From Moniliophthora roreri (lineage: Eukaryota > Basidiomycota > Agaricomycetes > Agaricales > Marasmiaceae): a stretch of DNA of 64,000 nucleotides. A model generated the notes under the pieces. The model was not told the origin of the DNA. It searched no databases and saw only the letters and a program-made list of their open reading frames with translations. This document shows positions 35,573 through 47,482 of this stretch, one piece after another. The stretch spans positions 124,001 through 188,000 of the forward strand of contig LATX02000253.1 of assembly GCA_001466705.2 (NCBI GenBank). Direction: 5' to 3'. The position numbers were made by a program, and so were the translations under genes. The first letter of the stretch is position 1, and each line of letters begins with the position of its first letter.

Positions 35573-38500
35573 ATGTCTGCAGTGTCAATCAAAGGTAGGA
35601 TCTTTCCTTTCTAACTTTTGTCTCCTTGTCTCACAGTTTGTCTTAGAGATTGAAGCGGAAGGTATTTCATCCAGCGAGAGCGCCAAAGTCTCTATCATTA
35701 TTACAAGTGGACAAAAGTCTCACAAAACACCTGTACGCAATGCCAACAAGCTTCGCTGGAACGTTGAAAACTGTCACTTGTGGGTCGTGTCTGCGCTTCC
35801 ATCATCCTCGACCCTCATGTTTTGTATAGGCTGGCCCAAATTGTTAAAATGGAAATTGTGTTCTATCGAGGATGTCTATTGCCATGTTTCCAGAAGAGCG
35901 AGCTTGTGGGAAGTTGTCAAATGCCGCTTGATGAGTTGGTTAAGCGTGCGCAGCGATCGAGCAGTGGTGTGTCAATTCTATTTACGGCGTGGTGCGAATG
36001 CCTGACTTGGATCACAGATACGGTGACGCTAGAGATGACAACGAACTCGTCTTTCAGCGGTAGTTTAGCATTGCGGGTGAAGCTCCAAAATTTGCCGGAG
36101 AATCCTCCAGTTCCTCCAGTTCCCCCAGATCCTCCAGTTTCTCCAGATCCTCCAGTTTCTCCAGATCCTCCAGTTTCTCCAGATCCTCCAGTTTCTCCAG
36201 ATCCTCCTGTTCATCCGCCTAGCCCACCCTCACCTCCCATACCGATACCGAACCCGTCCCAGTCGTCCACAGGAACTCCCAGCATTGAATCTAACAAAAA
36301 CACTCAAAGCCAGGCTGACAAGCGAAGCACCACCGACAGTGCCCCTTCCGACCCGATCGTTCCTCCTCCTGGCACTGGTGGCGGTATGGATGTTGATAAA
36401 GAAAGTGGTCTTACCATTCCTCTATTTGACCCCTCAAATATCCATCTTCCAGGGGTGCCGGCCATTCTGCCGCCCGTAATGGACTTGTTCGATCGTTTAG
36501 CTGAAGTACGTCTACTGCAGTTTCTTGAGCATTACTCACAAGATTGACCATAGGTCCATCCCATCGCGAAACTTGCCTGGTATGCTGTGTCAAGTGCATA
36601 CAGAGTCTGTCAAGTGCTTTGAAGCTACGAACGTTCATGATCTAACACTCTGAAAGGTTCTAAAGGATCTGCACGATAGAGACCAGACTGTCAGTGTCAC
36701 ACTCTACAAGGAGATGATGCAGACTTACGAAACTGCTTCGGAGAACGGTGATTTTCAAGGAGATCCTGCTTTCTCAAAAGTCCTGGGTGACATGATCACG
36801 CAGTCAGTTGAGTGCTCCCACTTCATTGCTGCTTACTGTTCTCGTGGAAGTCTGCGTAAGTTCGGTCGAAGATACCTAATAGTATGATGGAACTGACCTC
36901 AATGAACTGCAGGCCGAGCATTTTCTCAAGACGCCTCCGAGAAAGTTGCTGAATTTAGTAGGGGATTTCAAGAGCTGCGTAAGCAGCTTCACGGCAAGCA
37001 AATCAGATTCAGTGCTGTAACCTTACGCCGTCTTCGCGTCACCACGGATTTTTTGGGTAAGTTATCTAGGTTCTAACAGGAATGCAGAGTCTTAAACTAG
37101 TTTGCTAGGCATGAACGAGAAGCTAAAGCTGCTTCGGCCTTCAGCCGAAGTTCCTGGTCCAAAATCATTCTGTTTAGACAAGACACGGCGCGCCTCGCTT
37201 CTGAAAATTATTGAATGGGTTACACGAGGGGAACAAGGAACCATCTTGTGGATATCCGGTGTCGCTGGCTCAGGAAAGAGCTCGATGATGGGCTCTTTGC
37301 ATAACATGTTCATGGATATGGGCTCTTGTAGCCGGTTGGCCGCTTTTATCCGCTTCGACCGTAACAGTTTCAACGATGCTCGTATGTTCGTCAGAGCGCT
37401 AGCATACAATCTAGCGCTGTTTGATGATCGACTTGGCAAAGCAATAGCCAATGTTGTCGCAGGCAATGGCAACATTCTCAAGCATCCCGATTTATTCTTC
37501 CAGCTGAAGAAACTCGTATTAGAGCCACTGGAACGGGTCCCTCAGATGCTTCATGAAGGACCCATTGTGGTTGCAGTCGATGGACTAGACGAGTGTGTAC
37601 GGCATTCGACAGAAACATCGCGCTCCGAGCTCCTTCGACTCTTTGCTAGTGATCCTTTCTGTTCGTTCCCCTTCTTGAGACTGGTCCTTGCAAGCAGATC
37701 GGAAGAAGACATTATGTCCTCTCTTGCGGGACAGGCCCATATCCACAGCTTCCCCCTCGACATCACATCATCCGAAACTCAGACTGACATCGAATTCTTC
37801 ATTAATACCAAGCTATCCTTGATATCCCAGAGCTCTGCTGGATTCCATGACCTATGCGCTCGGACAAACGCTGCGCGTGAATTGTCGATGCGTGCTAGTG
37901 GGTTGTTCATCTGGGCCTCATCGGCAGTTGCCTTCATCGAATCATACCCGGAGGAGCGACTTTTGGTCATCCTCAAAACAAGCATGCAGGTCAACGCACA
38001 GAGCGCCCTCACTGTGCTCTATCGAACTGCTCTCGATTCTATTGCCAAAGGAACCGGAGATAACGACATTAGAGCTGATGTCCAAGTCGTTCTAGGTCTA
38101 ATAATGGCTGCCAACAGAATTAGTGATCAGGGACCACATATGACGACCCAAGTGCTCCAAAAACTCGTCTCATTTTTGTATGGCGACGACAGGAAACTTG
38201 ACATACCCAAGCTACTCAGAAAGCTGGGTGGTATTTTGCAGGTACCAACACTCACTGGACACAACTCTCGTTTACAACTCCTCCATGCGTCATTCGAGGA
38301 ATTTCTCGCGGATAGTACATGGTGTTCCGAGACATGGTTCATCGACATCGACGAGTACACCAGGAAGCTAGCAAGCGCCTGTATACGGTGTATCATCCAT
38401 TACACTAACCACGGCAAGCTGGACACACATTCACTACAGGAGTTCACGTATTCCTCGTACCACTGGATTGGACATTGTCTGAGCTCAAACATGAGGGAAA

Positions 38501-39579
38501 TAGAATCCTTTCGCTCGGTGTATGATCCATTGGTGGAGCTACTTGAAAAGCATCTCCTACGATGGTTATACTGCTACACTACCTGGTGTCACGATGTGCC
38601 TGTTTTTCCCCATCCACATCGCCTCACCGACACCCTTGATCTACCGATATCCGTAAGTCCCTATTCCTTGGAGTTATGGGTTGTGTTTATAATGAAATGG
38701 CTTTTGGTTTAGGGCGAAGACAACACCTTTCGTGACCTGGTTCAGGATGCTCAATGGTTTATTACAGCGGCACTTGAAGGCGAGAGAACCAGGATCGTTA
38801 CCACCTGCTTTAAGTGGCTATGTCGACGTCGATGGTCTTCTCGTTCAGTCTCTCCCATGTGCCAGTGTTATATGCCAGTATTCGTTCAAATGGCCAGAGG
38901 ATCAAATGCTTACTCACACATCATGAAAGCTATTAAACAGGCGAGCCTTCTCCCTTGACCTACTTGCCTGTTTCTCTAACATGCCCCAAAGAACCCCTTG
39001 CCCCCACTCCTCGAGGATAAAGCCTCGGGTGGCATGGTAGAGATATTGTATGACGATGACGGAGATACCCTACGTGGAGACGACGAATGCCCTCCTGAAA
39101 CCCCCGTACATATTTCCTACTCTCCAACGCCGCGCCCCAGCGTGTCTGCGGGTAGTATCTTGCAGAACAGGAGGGCACAAGATACACCCAATCGTGGAGC
39201 AGATACTACCAGCCTGCTCGTGCCGGACACAAGCGCACCAGCCAACAGTACGCCGCAGAATATGAGAGTACAAGATAGCTCCAATAGTAGAGTAGATGTT
39301 ACCCACTCTACTGCAAGCGTATCTACCGGTTCCGAAGGGCAGCACAAGAAGGTTCAAAACAGGCCCGACAGTGAAGCAGATGCTATGTCCGGCACGGGCA
39401 CACCTCCTGGCAGCGCACACCAGCACAGAGAGGCGCGGGATAAACCTAATAGTGAAGCAGATCCTACTGGCGATCCTACTGGCGAAGGGGCAGGAATGCG
39501 TGGAGGGTATCATGCTCATGTGTTACCGAGGGCTATCTCAGAGGAAGCCGTTCAGCCTGAAGAGATGCGCGAGACATGA
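35573..39579 (+). CDS. C2-NACHT (STAND-type NTPase) protein with repeat tail
   Basis: Ten exons: 35573-35594, 35647-35779, 35830-35963, 36018-36505, 36554-36613, 36657-36855, 36913-37056, 37109-38652, 38713-38940 and 38992-39579. In order: a C2-like domain (EGISSSESAKVSIIITSG; SELVGSCQMPLDELVKR); a Pro-rich linker with repeated PPVSPD; an all-helical region (VLGDMITQSVECSHFIAAYC); then NACHT with P-loop WISGVAGSGKSSM, the RLAAFIRFDR motif and Walker B VVAVDGLDEC. A helical region follows, then a polar tail of four imperfect ~30-residue repeats. The last intron (38941-38991) would have a GC donor, a CTAAC branch site and keeps phase; without it translation stops at 38958. Fungal NACHT proteins are NLR-like switches; the role here is inferred. 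Confidence 0.83.
36113..36202 (+). repeat. 18-nt coding minisatellite (PPVSPD units)
   Basis: Four identical units of cctccagtttctccagat (36131-36202) are preceded by one variant unit (36113-36130) and followed by a degraded one. Each encodes PPVSPD in the linker of the C2-NACHT protein. Copy number is likely to vary between strains. Confidence 0.95.
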
Positions 39580-39670
39580 GCCGTACTACTGGAGTATCAG
39601 CATTTAGATATGTGAATATGGAACGGGTTTTATTGCGTATGTAAACGGCACCATGTATATGCTAGGCACT

Positions 39671-42121
39671 TTACACCCCGATGAACCAATCAAATATTCG
39701 TCGTACCAGGCCCCCCTCTCTCTTCTCATACCGCACAACCTTCTCATACTCGTCCACTCGTTCACGTTCATTAGCAAAGAAAGATATCTCTTCGAGATTA
39801 TGTATCTGCTCAAATCATGTAGTAACGTCAGCCTTCTGCGACTGGAGACCAACAAGGACAACCCACCTTCGTGCGCTTTGTAGTTTTCCACAACACAAAG
39901 AGTAGCGGAAGTGCAAGGATCAGAGCATAAACGAAAATAACAGTCGGAATGTCCCATTGGTCACTCATGAAAACTGAATAAGCTTGAATAATTATCATGG
40001 CTGAGCATAGCGTCAGTGCGTAGTAGCTGCCAGAACCAAGTCAGTCTAACGTCCAGCTCGTTCAGCTTAGGATAACGAATGACGCTCACCCGCACAAAGG
40101 TTGCCAGGGTCCTTTATGGGGTAAGGAGTCTCGAGAAATGTTCTGTGCCTTCAGCGCCTGTTTGAGTAGTCAATCGTGAGCGGAGCGACGATGCCGCGAG
40201 GTATGACTAACGTAGAAGAAGCGTAGGTATGATAGAGCGATGCAGAAATAATTGAAAACATAAGAGACCGTGATGAGATCCGCGAACCTGGAGGGGGGCA
40301 TCGGTGAGTATCCTTGCATCACTAGCACGGGAAACACCTGCACGTACCACTGCAACACTACAGCGCTGGTATTACTGACTCCCAAGAGCGCTAGCAGACC
40401 CCATATACCACTAGCCAGAACACACCAGATCGGTGCACCGGCCCTGGTACACCAGCGTAATTTCGCGCTCAACCTCGTGCCCAGCTGATTCTCCAACGCC
40501 ATGCCATACAGGATCCTGCTCGCACAATACAAAAAGTTATTCCCGGCTGAGAAGATCGACAACATCACGAGCGCATTAACAATGTGCGGAAGCACGCCTA
40601 TACGTAGGTTGCGCATCGCAATGACATACGGCGATGACCCAGCGCCTGGTTGTGGATTGGCTGTTGCGCTGAGGAGGTTTGGGTCATTGTAGGGGACCAG
40701 TATGCCGACGCATAATGAACCGAGGACGAAGAAGGTGAGAAGCCGAGCATAGGTTCGTCTGAAGGTTTTAGGAAGGATGAGCCGCGGATTCGCAGCTTCT
40801 CCGGCGGTCATTGATATGAATTCGGGACCTGATGATACTCTGAGCTCGAAGATACAAACGTATGAAGGGAGTTGGGTAAGACGCACCTTCAATAGTGAAA
40901 GCTGCTTGAACAAGGCAGGTCAAAAATCCCATAAAGCGACCCGTAGAACCTGTCTTGACGTATTCAGCGAAAGGGCTTCCCTAGCGGTCAAGTCAACGGT
41001 ACTCTCCACTGGTAGGTCACAATGGTAAAGCTCACTGGTACGTGTGATGCTGGTGAATATGTCTATAAGCACAACATCACTTTCCAGTGGGCCAGGGACT
41101 TACGGTTCCAATTCCGAAAACCAAACGCGTCGTGTAGGGGATTTCCGCCAACCATGACGATGAATGTGAAGAAGATTAGCCCTAGGGCGAGCAAAACCTT
41201 TCCGAGTGCAAGCCAGAACTCGGCCTCTGTAAGAAAAGTGTCAGCAATGAGTGTCCTAGTACGAAGCTATCCAAACTTACCTCCATAGAGCTTGACAGCG
41301 AATATATTGAGTAATCTGGTACAGTAAGGACGTGAGCTTGCTTTTTACCCCGGCATAAACAGTTAAGAGCACTACTGACATGTAGCACAGCAATACAAAG
41401 AATATGACTGCAACGATAGGAATCCTATCCGTCCAGAAGTGAAGTGTCAGGTTGAACGCAGTGATCTCGAACGGTACGTTGATAGCCATGTTCACAAAGA
41501 AGTTGACTGCTGCGATAAAGCCGAGGGCTGGATCCACAAAGTGTTCAGCGAAGCGGATCTAACGAAAGTATCAGGAAATGCATCAATGAATCAGAATGAG
41601 GCGCACAAAGGGAGAAGATATCGGCATCCAAGTCACCATCTCTGCTAAAGATATTAGTTAGAACGTAGTGTGTGCATGTGAAAAATGGCGCAGCGTACAT
41701 AGCGAGTTGTTCAATGCCAAAACCACGGTAGACCAAAATGCAAAGGCAACAAACAAGCTCCCAGGTCCACCATGAGTCAGTGCCGCACCGATTTGAACAA
41801 AGATAGCTGTCCCGATGGAGCCTAAAGAGTCGCTGTGAGCTTGAGGGTGACTGTAGATGAGATGGAGGAACGAACCTCCAATACCAATCAGCTGTATATG
41901 CCGGCTCTATGAAGAGACTCGGTCAGTGTATTGGGATGATAAGTAACAACGCAACGCACTGAAAGCGTCCTGTGTGTCGCGTCCAATGGGGTTTCTCGTA
42001 GCTTACTATCTTCATCTTCCACATATTCTGCCTTTCTCTCTCCAGAGGTCTTTGAGAGTTGGGAAGCGCTGTTCGTGCGAAAGCGTTGATGCTTTTCAAC
42101 GTTTGAGATGCCTTCGTCCAT
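39671..42121 (-). CDS. Amino-acid permease (APC superfamily)
   Basis: Minus strand, start about 42121 (MDEGISNVEK), stop TAA at 39671-39673. After a polar N-tail comes the family signature RHIQLIGIGG then SIGTAIFVQIG, where an intron splits the Gly pair. Typical permease segments follow: AEMVTWMPISSPF, HFVDPALGFIAAVNFFVNMA, AVKLYGEAEFWLALGKVL, FTIEGPEFISMTAGEAANPR and YVFNYFCIALSYLRFFYALK. About twelve membrane helices can be recognised. The C-tail is charged (NERERVDEYEKVVRYEKREG). It should import amino acids at the plasma membrane by proton symport; specificity is unknown. At least ten short introns join in phase. The join near 41000-41115 needs a very small (8 nt) exon or a different splice choice and is the least certain. 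Confidence 0.88.
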
Positions 42122-42770
42122 CACTTGGTTGTTAGATAGAAGAACTGGTGTAGCAGACGGTAGCACGTACCGATTTATTTTGGAGCGAACCACCTGACAT
42201 CATGGTTGTTCGGGTTCTTCGACTGATGATAGGTAGAAATCAATGTGGCCTGACAGGGTGGCTACAATAAGTTCAGCATGACTCCGGCTTAGTCGGACCA
42301 TTGGCAGGACTCGCTGGTGCAGCAGAATAATCAACGACCGTAAAAAATCCAGTTGAAAATAAGCCAGGATCCATGAAGGCACTACATCTGGCTTCTGTAC
42401 CGAGAAAATCGTGGGAATATGAGTATGCTTGAGTTTCCTGAGCTTGCTGGGGGACGAGATGAACTATCACCAGTGTACGGACAGGAGAACAGAAACGGGT
42501 TAACCGAGAACGTTTTGGTGCTTGAATTCTCCACGTGATCGAAATAGACGCTCGGTGCATACTACGCCAACCAATCAACGCCCAGATCCAGAAAAAGGTG
42601 TGCAAGTAGCTACGATTCCCAAAAGGCTATACATGCTACAGTATGAACACAATATATACATACATCCCTTTCTTCGTTTATTACTCTTTTGAAAAAACCG
42701 GAATTCAAAGATATAATAATTACCTCCACATCTCGACCGACAGGCGATACGGGGAAATTCAACACCGCGC
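42122..42770. other. Intergenic region
   Basis: About 650 bases holding the permease promoter and the 3' flank of the eIF4E gene. Open frames here (for example 42273-42605 minus) show no family features. Confidence 0.45.
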
Positions 42771-44603
42771 TCACTTTCTCCATCCACCAAATGCACCCCC
42801 ACCAACAATGAACCCACCGCCTCCGCCCCCCGGAGCGGCGCTCATTGGTCCTCTATCATTCACCTGTGCGGGAGTCTGTTGATCATTCGCACCACCGACT
42901 GAGCGCGTATGATGATGTCCATGTCCACCACTACCACCGCCAGGAACGAATCCACCACCACCACCACCACCAACGGGAGTAACGGGACTTCCAACTCCAA
43001 ACGTCGATGAACGGAACGAGCTCGTTGGAGGCATAGCTTGGATAGATAAGAATTTGTTGGGTAAAGGTCGATCGTCGGTGTTGTACTGTAATTTCGTGCA
43101 TATCGCATTAGCTGCATGGGAAAGGTACAAAGGACAGGAAACGGTAAAAGAACGAACCTGGAACTCTAACCCAATATTATCCTTCTCACCAACATCTAGT
43201 AGTTTGACGAGTTTCCGGCCGATTCCGTTAATCTTTTCAACGTCTTCCTTTGAGCGTGTCCATACCTAACAAAATGAATGAATGGTAATCAGGTGAGATG
43301 AGGGTTACATATTGTCAATTGATAAGCCAGGCTGCGTTGGAGTATGGCGGTGTAGCCGGGTATGCAAAGGGACCGTGATGTCTCACATGCATCATGATTC
43401 ATGATGTAGCGTGGCAGGGGAGCGCAAGCGAACGGTGCTTACCTGTATCCTGTCGACCTTGCTTCTCAAGCTGACGACTGCACCACAAATTTCATCCTGG
43501 TCTTCCTCTAGCTCTTCACCGACAAGGGCCATGGCTACCCAATTCCAGCATCTGAGCGCGTGATAGTCAATAACCGTGTAAGAGAGAGAGAGAAAAAGAG
43601 AGCGACAAGACTCGCGCGCACCTATCCAGTAGATTGGGATTATTCTTCATCGTCAACACCCATTTGCCACCATTAGCATTCGCCGGATCCTCCCACATCG
43701 GTTTAATCGGAGCCTACATAGACAATCCAAATCATCGTCAGCCAACAGCGAAACAATAAGAGAAAGTGAAACCCATACCTTGAACAAGTGATAATTGCTA
43801 TTCCTCTCCAACTTGCTCGGTGGCTTCAGCCAGTTAAAGTACCGGCAAAACTGTTCCACAGTCGTAAACGTTCCAATGACCGTCAGTCCAGCTTCATACT
43901 CGTGCTGATCCGCAGCCGCAAACGCCGTTGCTGCCGACCCATCGGCGCTCTGAGGTGTAGGCGTGAATGGCACTTTGGCCTTTGTATCATGATAAATCGT
44001 CCATGAATGTTGTAACGGGTGTTCTGGTGGTTTCATCTGAAGACCGGGTGTCTTGGGGTCTTCGATGAGTTCTGGTTCGGGTGGTTTGGGAGATCCGTCG
44101 ATGGAAAAGGTTCGAGCTCTGACGAGACGTGCGGTTATAGCGTCGAGCGAGGGGATGTTTTTATATCCTTTGACTCGTTTGCCGGGTTGAGTGTTTGGAC
44201 TGGGAGTAGCCGAATCTTGTTGAGCTTGTAGTTTTTCAAGTTTGTCTGCTGTGATAGTTGAATCACCACCTGGAGGTGGTGCTACTCCCTCGGTGGTGGA
44301 AGGTGTCGATGCACCGTCATCATTGACGGTCAATGCGGAGGGCGATGTGCTCCGGGTGGCTGGAGGATTAACAGACATGGAGTCTGCTGACGACGTCGTC
44401 GTATTGAGAGAGGTCGATGAACTGGTACGAAGAGCTGTGAGAGGGAGACGAGGACGAGGAACAGCGGGAGACGCGCCGTCCGTGGCATTGGCATTGCTGA
44501 GTTTAGCGGCGAGCTGGTCGAGAGAGGGAAGTCGTTTACTGTCGGTCATCGTGGCAGACGTTGAGCTCGATATTGTCGTCGCTGTCCGTGACGATGGTGA
44601 CAC
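42771..44603 (-). CDS. eIF4E-family cap-binding protein with long N- and C-terminal extensions
   Basis: Minus strand, exons 44603-43779, 43713-43622, 43551-43443, 43265-43158 and 43085-42771. The start may be 44603 or the in-frame ATG at 44549 (MTDSKRLPSLDQL). A Ser/Thr/Pro-rich N-terminal extension of about 190 residues precedes the eIF4E fold: HPLQHSWTIYHD, EYEAGLTVIGTF, NYHLFKAPIKPMWEDPANA, GGKWVLTMKNN and EICGAVVSLRSKVDRIQVWT. The Gly-rich C-terminus is unusual. Compared with human eIF4E, Trp43, Trp102 and Trp166 equivalents are present, but Trp46 is Tyr, the cap-stacking Trp56 is Tyr, and the eIF4G-contacting Trp73 is Cys (EQFCRYF). It is therefore a divergent, non-class-I eIF4E, more likely a specialised or repressive cap binder than the main translation factor. 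Confidence 0.9.
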
Positions 44604-45576
44604 TCGAAGGGAGTATCACACAGCGCATCGGATTTGTCCCGTGCAAGATCATCATTTATTTGCGCTTGAGTGGCAAGACCTTCTGCTCTGGCGCTTGTTC
44701 GGCGCTCATTCAGGTTAAACCAATTGCATAGGTCCAACCACGATACGTATGGTACACTCACTGCGACCACTGCAACTCAGGGAACGGGAACACCAGCACC
44801 TGGCTTAACCTTTTGACCTCAAAATTCTTGACTTTTTGAACCCCCGATGACAGGAAAAATTGTCGAAATTGAACGGACATATCGAAATCCCTAGCCATAG
44901 GAATAATATCCCTTTCAATTGAAAGACCTCAACATATAATAAACAGAATCTTGCCATGAGTCGGACCTGTCATACTGGCTTGCTTCTGCGACTATCCAGG
45001 CTTGATCCAGACGGTATTCAGTCCTCGCAAGACGTATAACGGGAGCGTAAGGCACCTTTCTCTGAAAAACCAAATTACGCAACCCATTCATGACTTCAAC
45101 AAAGGTACCATAGTCCCGCTAGTGGACGTAAAGTCGTTCGACAGTTAAAGGTAAACAAAGTGCAATTCTGTCCTGTGTTTAGTTTACGCGGCAAACTGCC
45201 ATCCTTTCTATTCACTTTCAAAGGGTTTCACGGTGAACCTAATATAATAGACTGACTCAGATGAGTGATGGTCGTGGTAGAGATCAGAGGGAATAGTTGG
45301 GCGCCCAACGATCGATCTCATTCTATGGACCATAATGTGGGTCACTCATCTCATCTTCTTTCACTTCAGGCCCACAGTTCGGGTTCGGGTTCGGGCTCTT
45401 GCTCTATTGAGTATCGTGTCTTCGGTTCTTCGACAATAGTTCTAGATATCCACACGGAGCCAGTTCCAATGTGACCACTACCGCGATACACGGACAATAA
45501 TATTGGGGTCATGAAAAAAGACCGTGAAAATCGGTAAACAGACGACAGGAAGAATACTAGCAACGAAAATCCCTCA
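44604..45576. other. Intergenic region between eIF4E and ATG18
   Basis: About 970 bases without coding signal. A short (GGTTCG)n-like run lies around 45375-45395. Confidence 0.5.
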
Positions 45577-47124
45577 TTACTCTCCTTCATCTTCGCCAGT
45601 ATCCAGCAGACTATACTGCTTCAACAGCACACACTCTCCTCCCCGTTCAAGGTCGATACCATACGAATAAAAGTATCCTTCTGAAGAGATGACCATTACT
45701 TGAGGTGCCGTACTATCACAAGTATAGGTCAGGAGTTGAACTATGCCTGAGTGCAAGCGAGAAGCTACTCACCTACTTAACGCAACAACACATCTCGTAC
45801 CACTCGTCGGTAACCTCAAGAAAGCGAAATCCCGCGAAGGTTCCCATATTTCCGTGAGCGAGTTGGGTAAGTACCCACCCATTGAGTTGGAGAGCGATTT
45901 AGTACTGCGTAACAGCATGGTGCTATGTTCATATCATGTCAAAGACTGACATGCGGGAGAAGACGAGGCACTCACGAAACACCACCACCGCTCTTTCCCC
46001 CATTTTCGCCTGGCACTTCTTGTTGTCCATCAACAGTCGAAGACGGGGTAGTGATCTTATCTTTTCCTTCGTTTCCATTCAACCTGAATATATGAACCGT
46101 ATCATGCGCCGAACTAACAGCCAATAAAGTCCCTGCCAGATTAAAGTTGATCGAATATATCTTCGCCTCCCTTGTTCCTCGTCTGAACTGATACAGCTTC
46201 TGGGCACCAGGAACACTCCATACGCGGATTACAGTGCCCTTCTCGGAAGAGGTTGCGAGTAATGAGCCGTTTGAGGATAGCGATAGGAATGATATGGGTG
46301 CTTTGTGTGCTTGGATCACGTTAGCTACGGTTAAGGAGCGCGTGGAGAACAAAAGAACGTCTCCTGATTGATTTTGTGCTGTTGTAGTGGATGTTGATGA
46401 CGAGTTGTTGGAGGGCGCTGATGTCGGTGAGGGTACTGGGGAAGGATAAGCAAGGTATGAATTATCTGCCGATGGTGAAAGGGCACATATCGCTGGAATT
46501 CTTGCATCAGCGAAAAGTATCCGAGGAATCAAAAAAGGGCTGCGCACCATCAGGATTCGAGGTCGTCTCGATGACGTGCAATAACCGCATATTTGATATA
46601 TCGTAGATGTAGATTTCCGACTCTAGCACTATCACCAAGGTCTTCCTGTTCATCTTGACTGCCAATATGGATGAAGGAAACAAAAGCTCGCAAATCAATG
46701 ATTGTCGCTGCATAGATGATCAGCAAAAGCCAGCCGTTCCGTTGTAACCATTGGCTACACACCTTGGTATTGACTATCTGAAGCTTCCTCGGACTTGATT
46801 GAGGTATATCCGCTGTACCTACTAGGGCGACGAGCGACGTGCAGAACAGCATTTCTACGATCCCTCGCGCTCCGTCATCTGTAAGATGAAATGAACATCA
46901 ATTCCGATCAAGCCGTGCCAAGAGACTTACTCATGGTATAAACCTTCCCAAATGGATCACAGTTCGTTATGCTATATCCCTTGCGCGTCCCTACGGATAT
47001 ACACCTGGTTCAGAATCCAGATATTGGTCCCTCCGAGTTACAGCATGGTAAATGGCAAAGACACGGACGAAAATTCTTGATTAAAGTTCGCAAAAAGCAT
47101 ATTGAGACTATTTTTCTCCATCAT
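45577..47124 (-). CDS. ATG18: Autophagy PROPPIN protein ATG18 (WD40-like)
   Basis: Minus strand, start at 47124 (tandem ATGs, [14 protein letters not shown]), stop TAA at 45577-45579. The beginning [20 protein letters not shown] then DPFGKVYTM is the conserved PROPPIN blade 1. Later come [33 protein letters not shown] and the phosphoinositide-binding signature FRRGT ([18 protein letters not shown]). The C-terminus, [18 protein letters not shown] then [19 protein letters not shown], is diagnostic for Atg18/WIPI2-type proteins. Family members bind PI3P and PI(3,5)P2 on autophagosomal and vacuolar membranes and recruit Atg2. A low-complexity Ser/Thr insertion lies near 46380-46440. It is divergently transcribed from the RUS gene at 47483, only 358 bases away. 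Confidence 0.95.
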
Positions 47125-47482
47125 CGTAGACTGGGGGATCTGGTGAGTGACCTGGACTGGAAGGTAGTGGTGGTTTGGGACAGAGGAACGTCAGCTGGAG
47201 CGTTGGGCGCTTACTATCTCCGCTGTCTCATATCTCCTTATTAGTGTTGACCATGCAGCTCCAAGATGAAAAGGAATCATCTTCCACGGTTGCGGTGTAA
47301 AGGCGATTGGTACTTGTTCAAGGAAAACAAAAGAATTTGCTCCGGGCTTCGGACGCCAGGAAGCCGGCTTGTTTCCTATATTGGGCTGGGAGACGGCCGG
47401 CACAGAGTGCGCACGGACCAACTTCTTTTGCCTTGACAGTGGACACTGACGTTGCAACGTTGAACAGTGACCACTGACCCGG
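47125..47482. promoter_or_regulatory. Bidirectional promoter region, ATG18 / RUS gene A
   Basis: The 358 bases separate two divergent start codons (47124 minus, 47483 plus). I see no clear TATA box on either side. Shared control is inferred from spacing only. Confidence 0.4.

Noticed and set aside
39070..39519. Minus-strand open frame of 149 codons
   Set aside because: Antisense to the repeat tail of the C2-NACHT gene. The repeats make sense on the plus strand.
44242..44718. Plus-strand open frame of 158 codons
   Set aside because: Antisense to the Ser/Thr-rich first exon of the eIF4E gene. Low-complexity coding sequence often opens the opposite strand.
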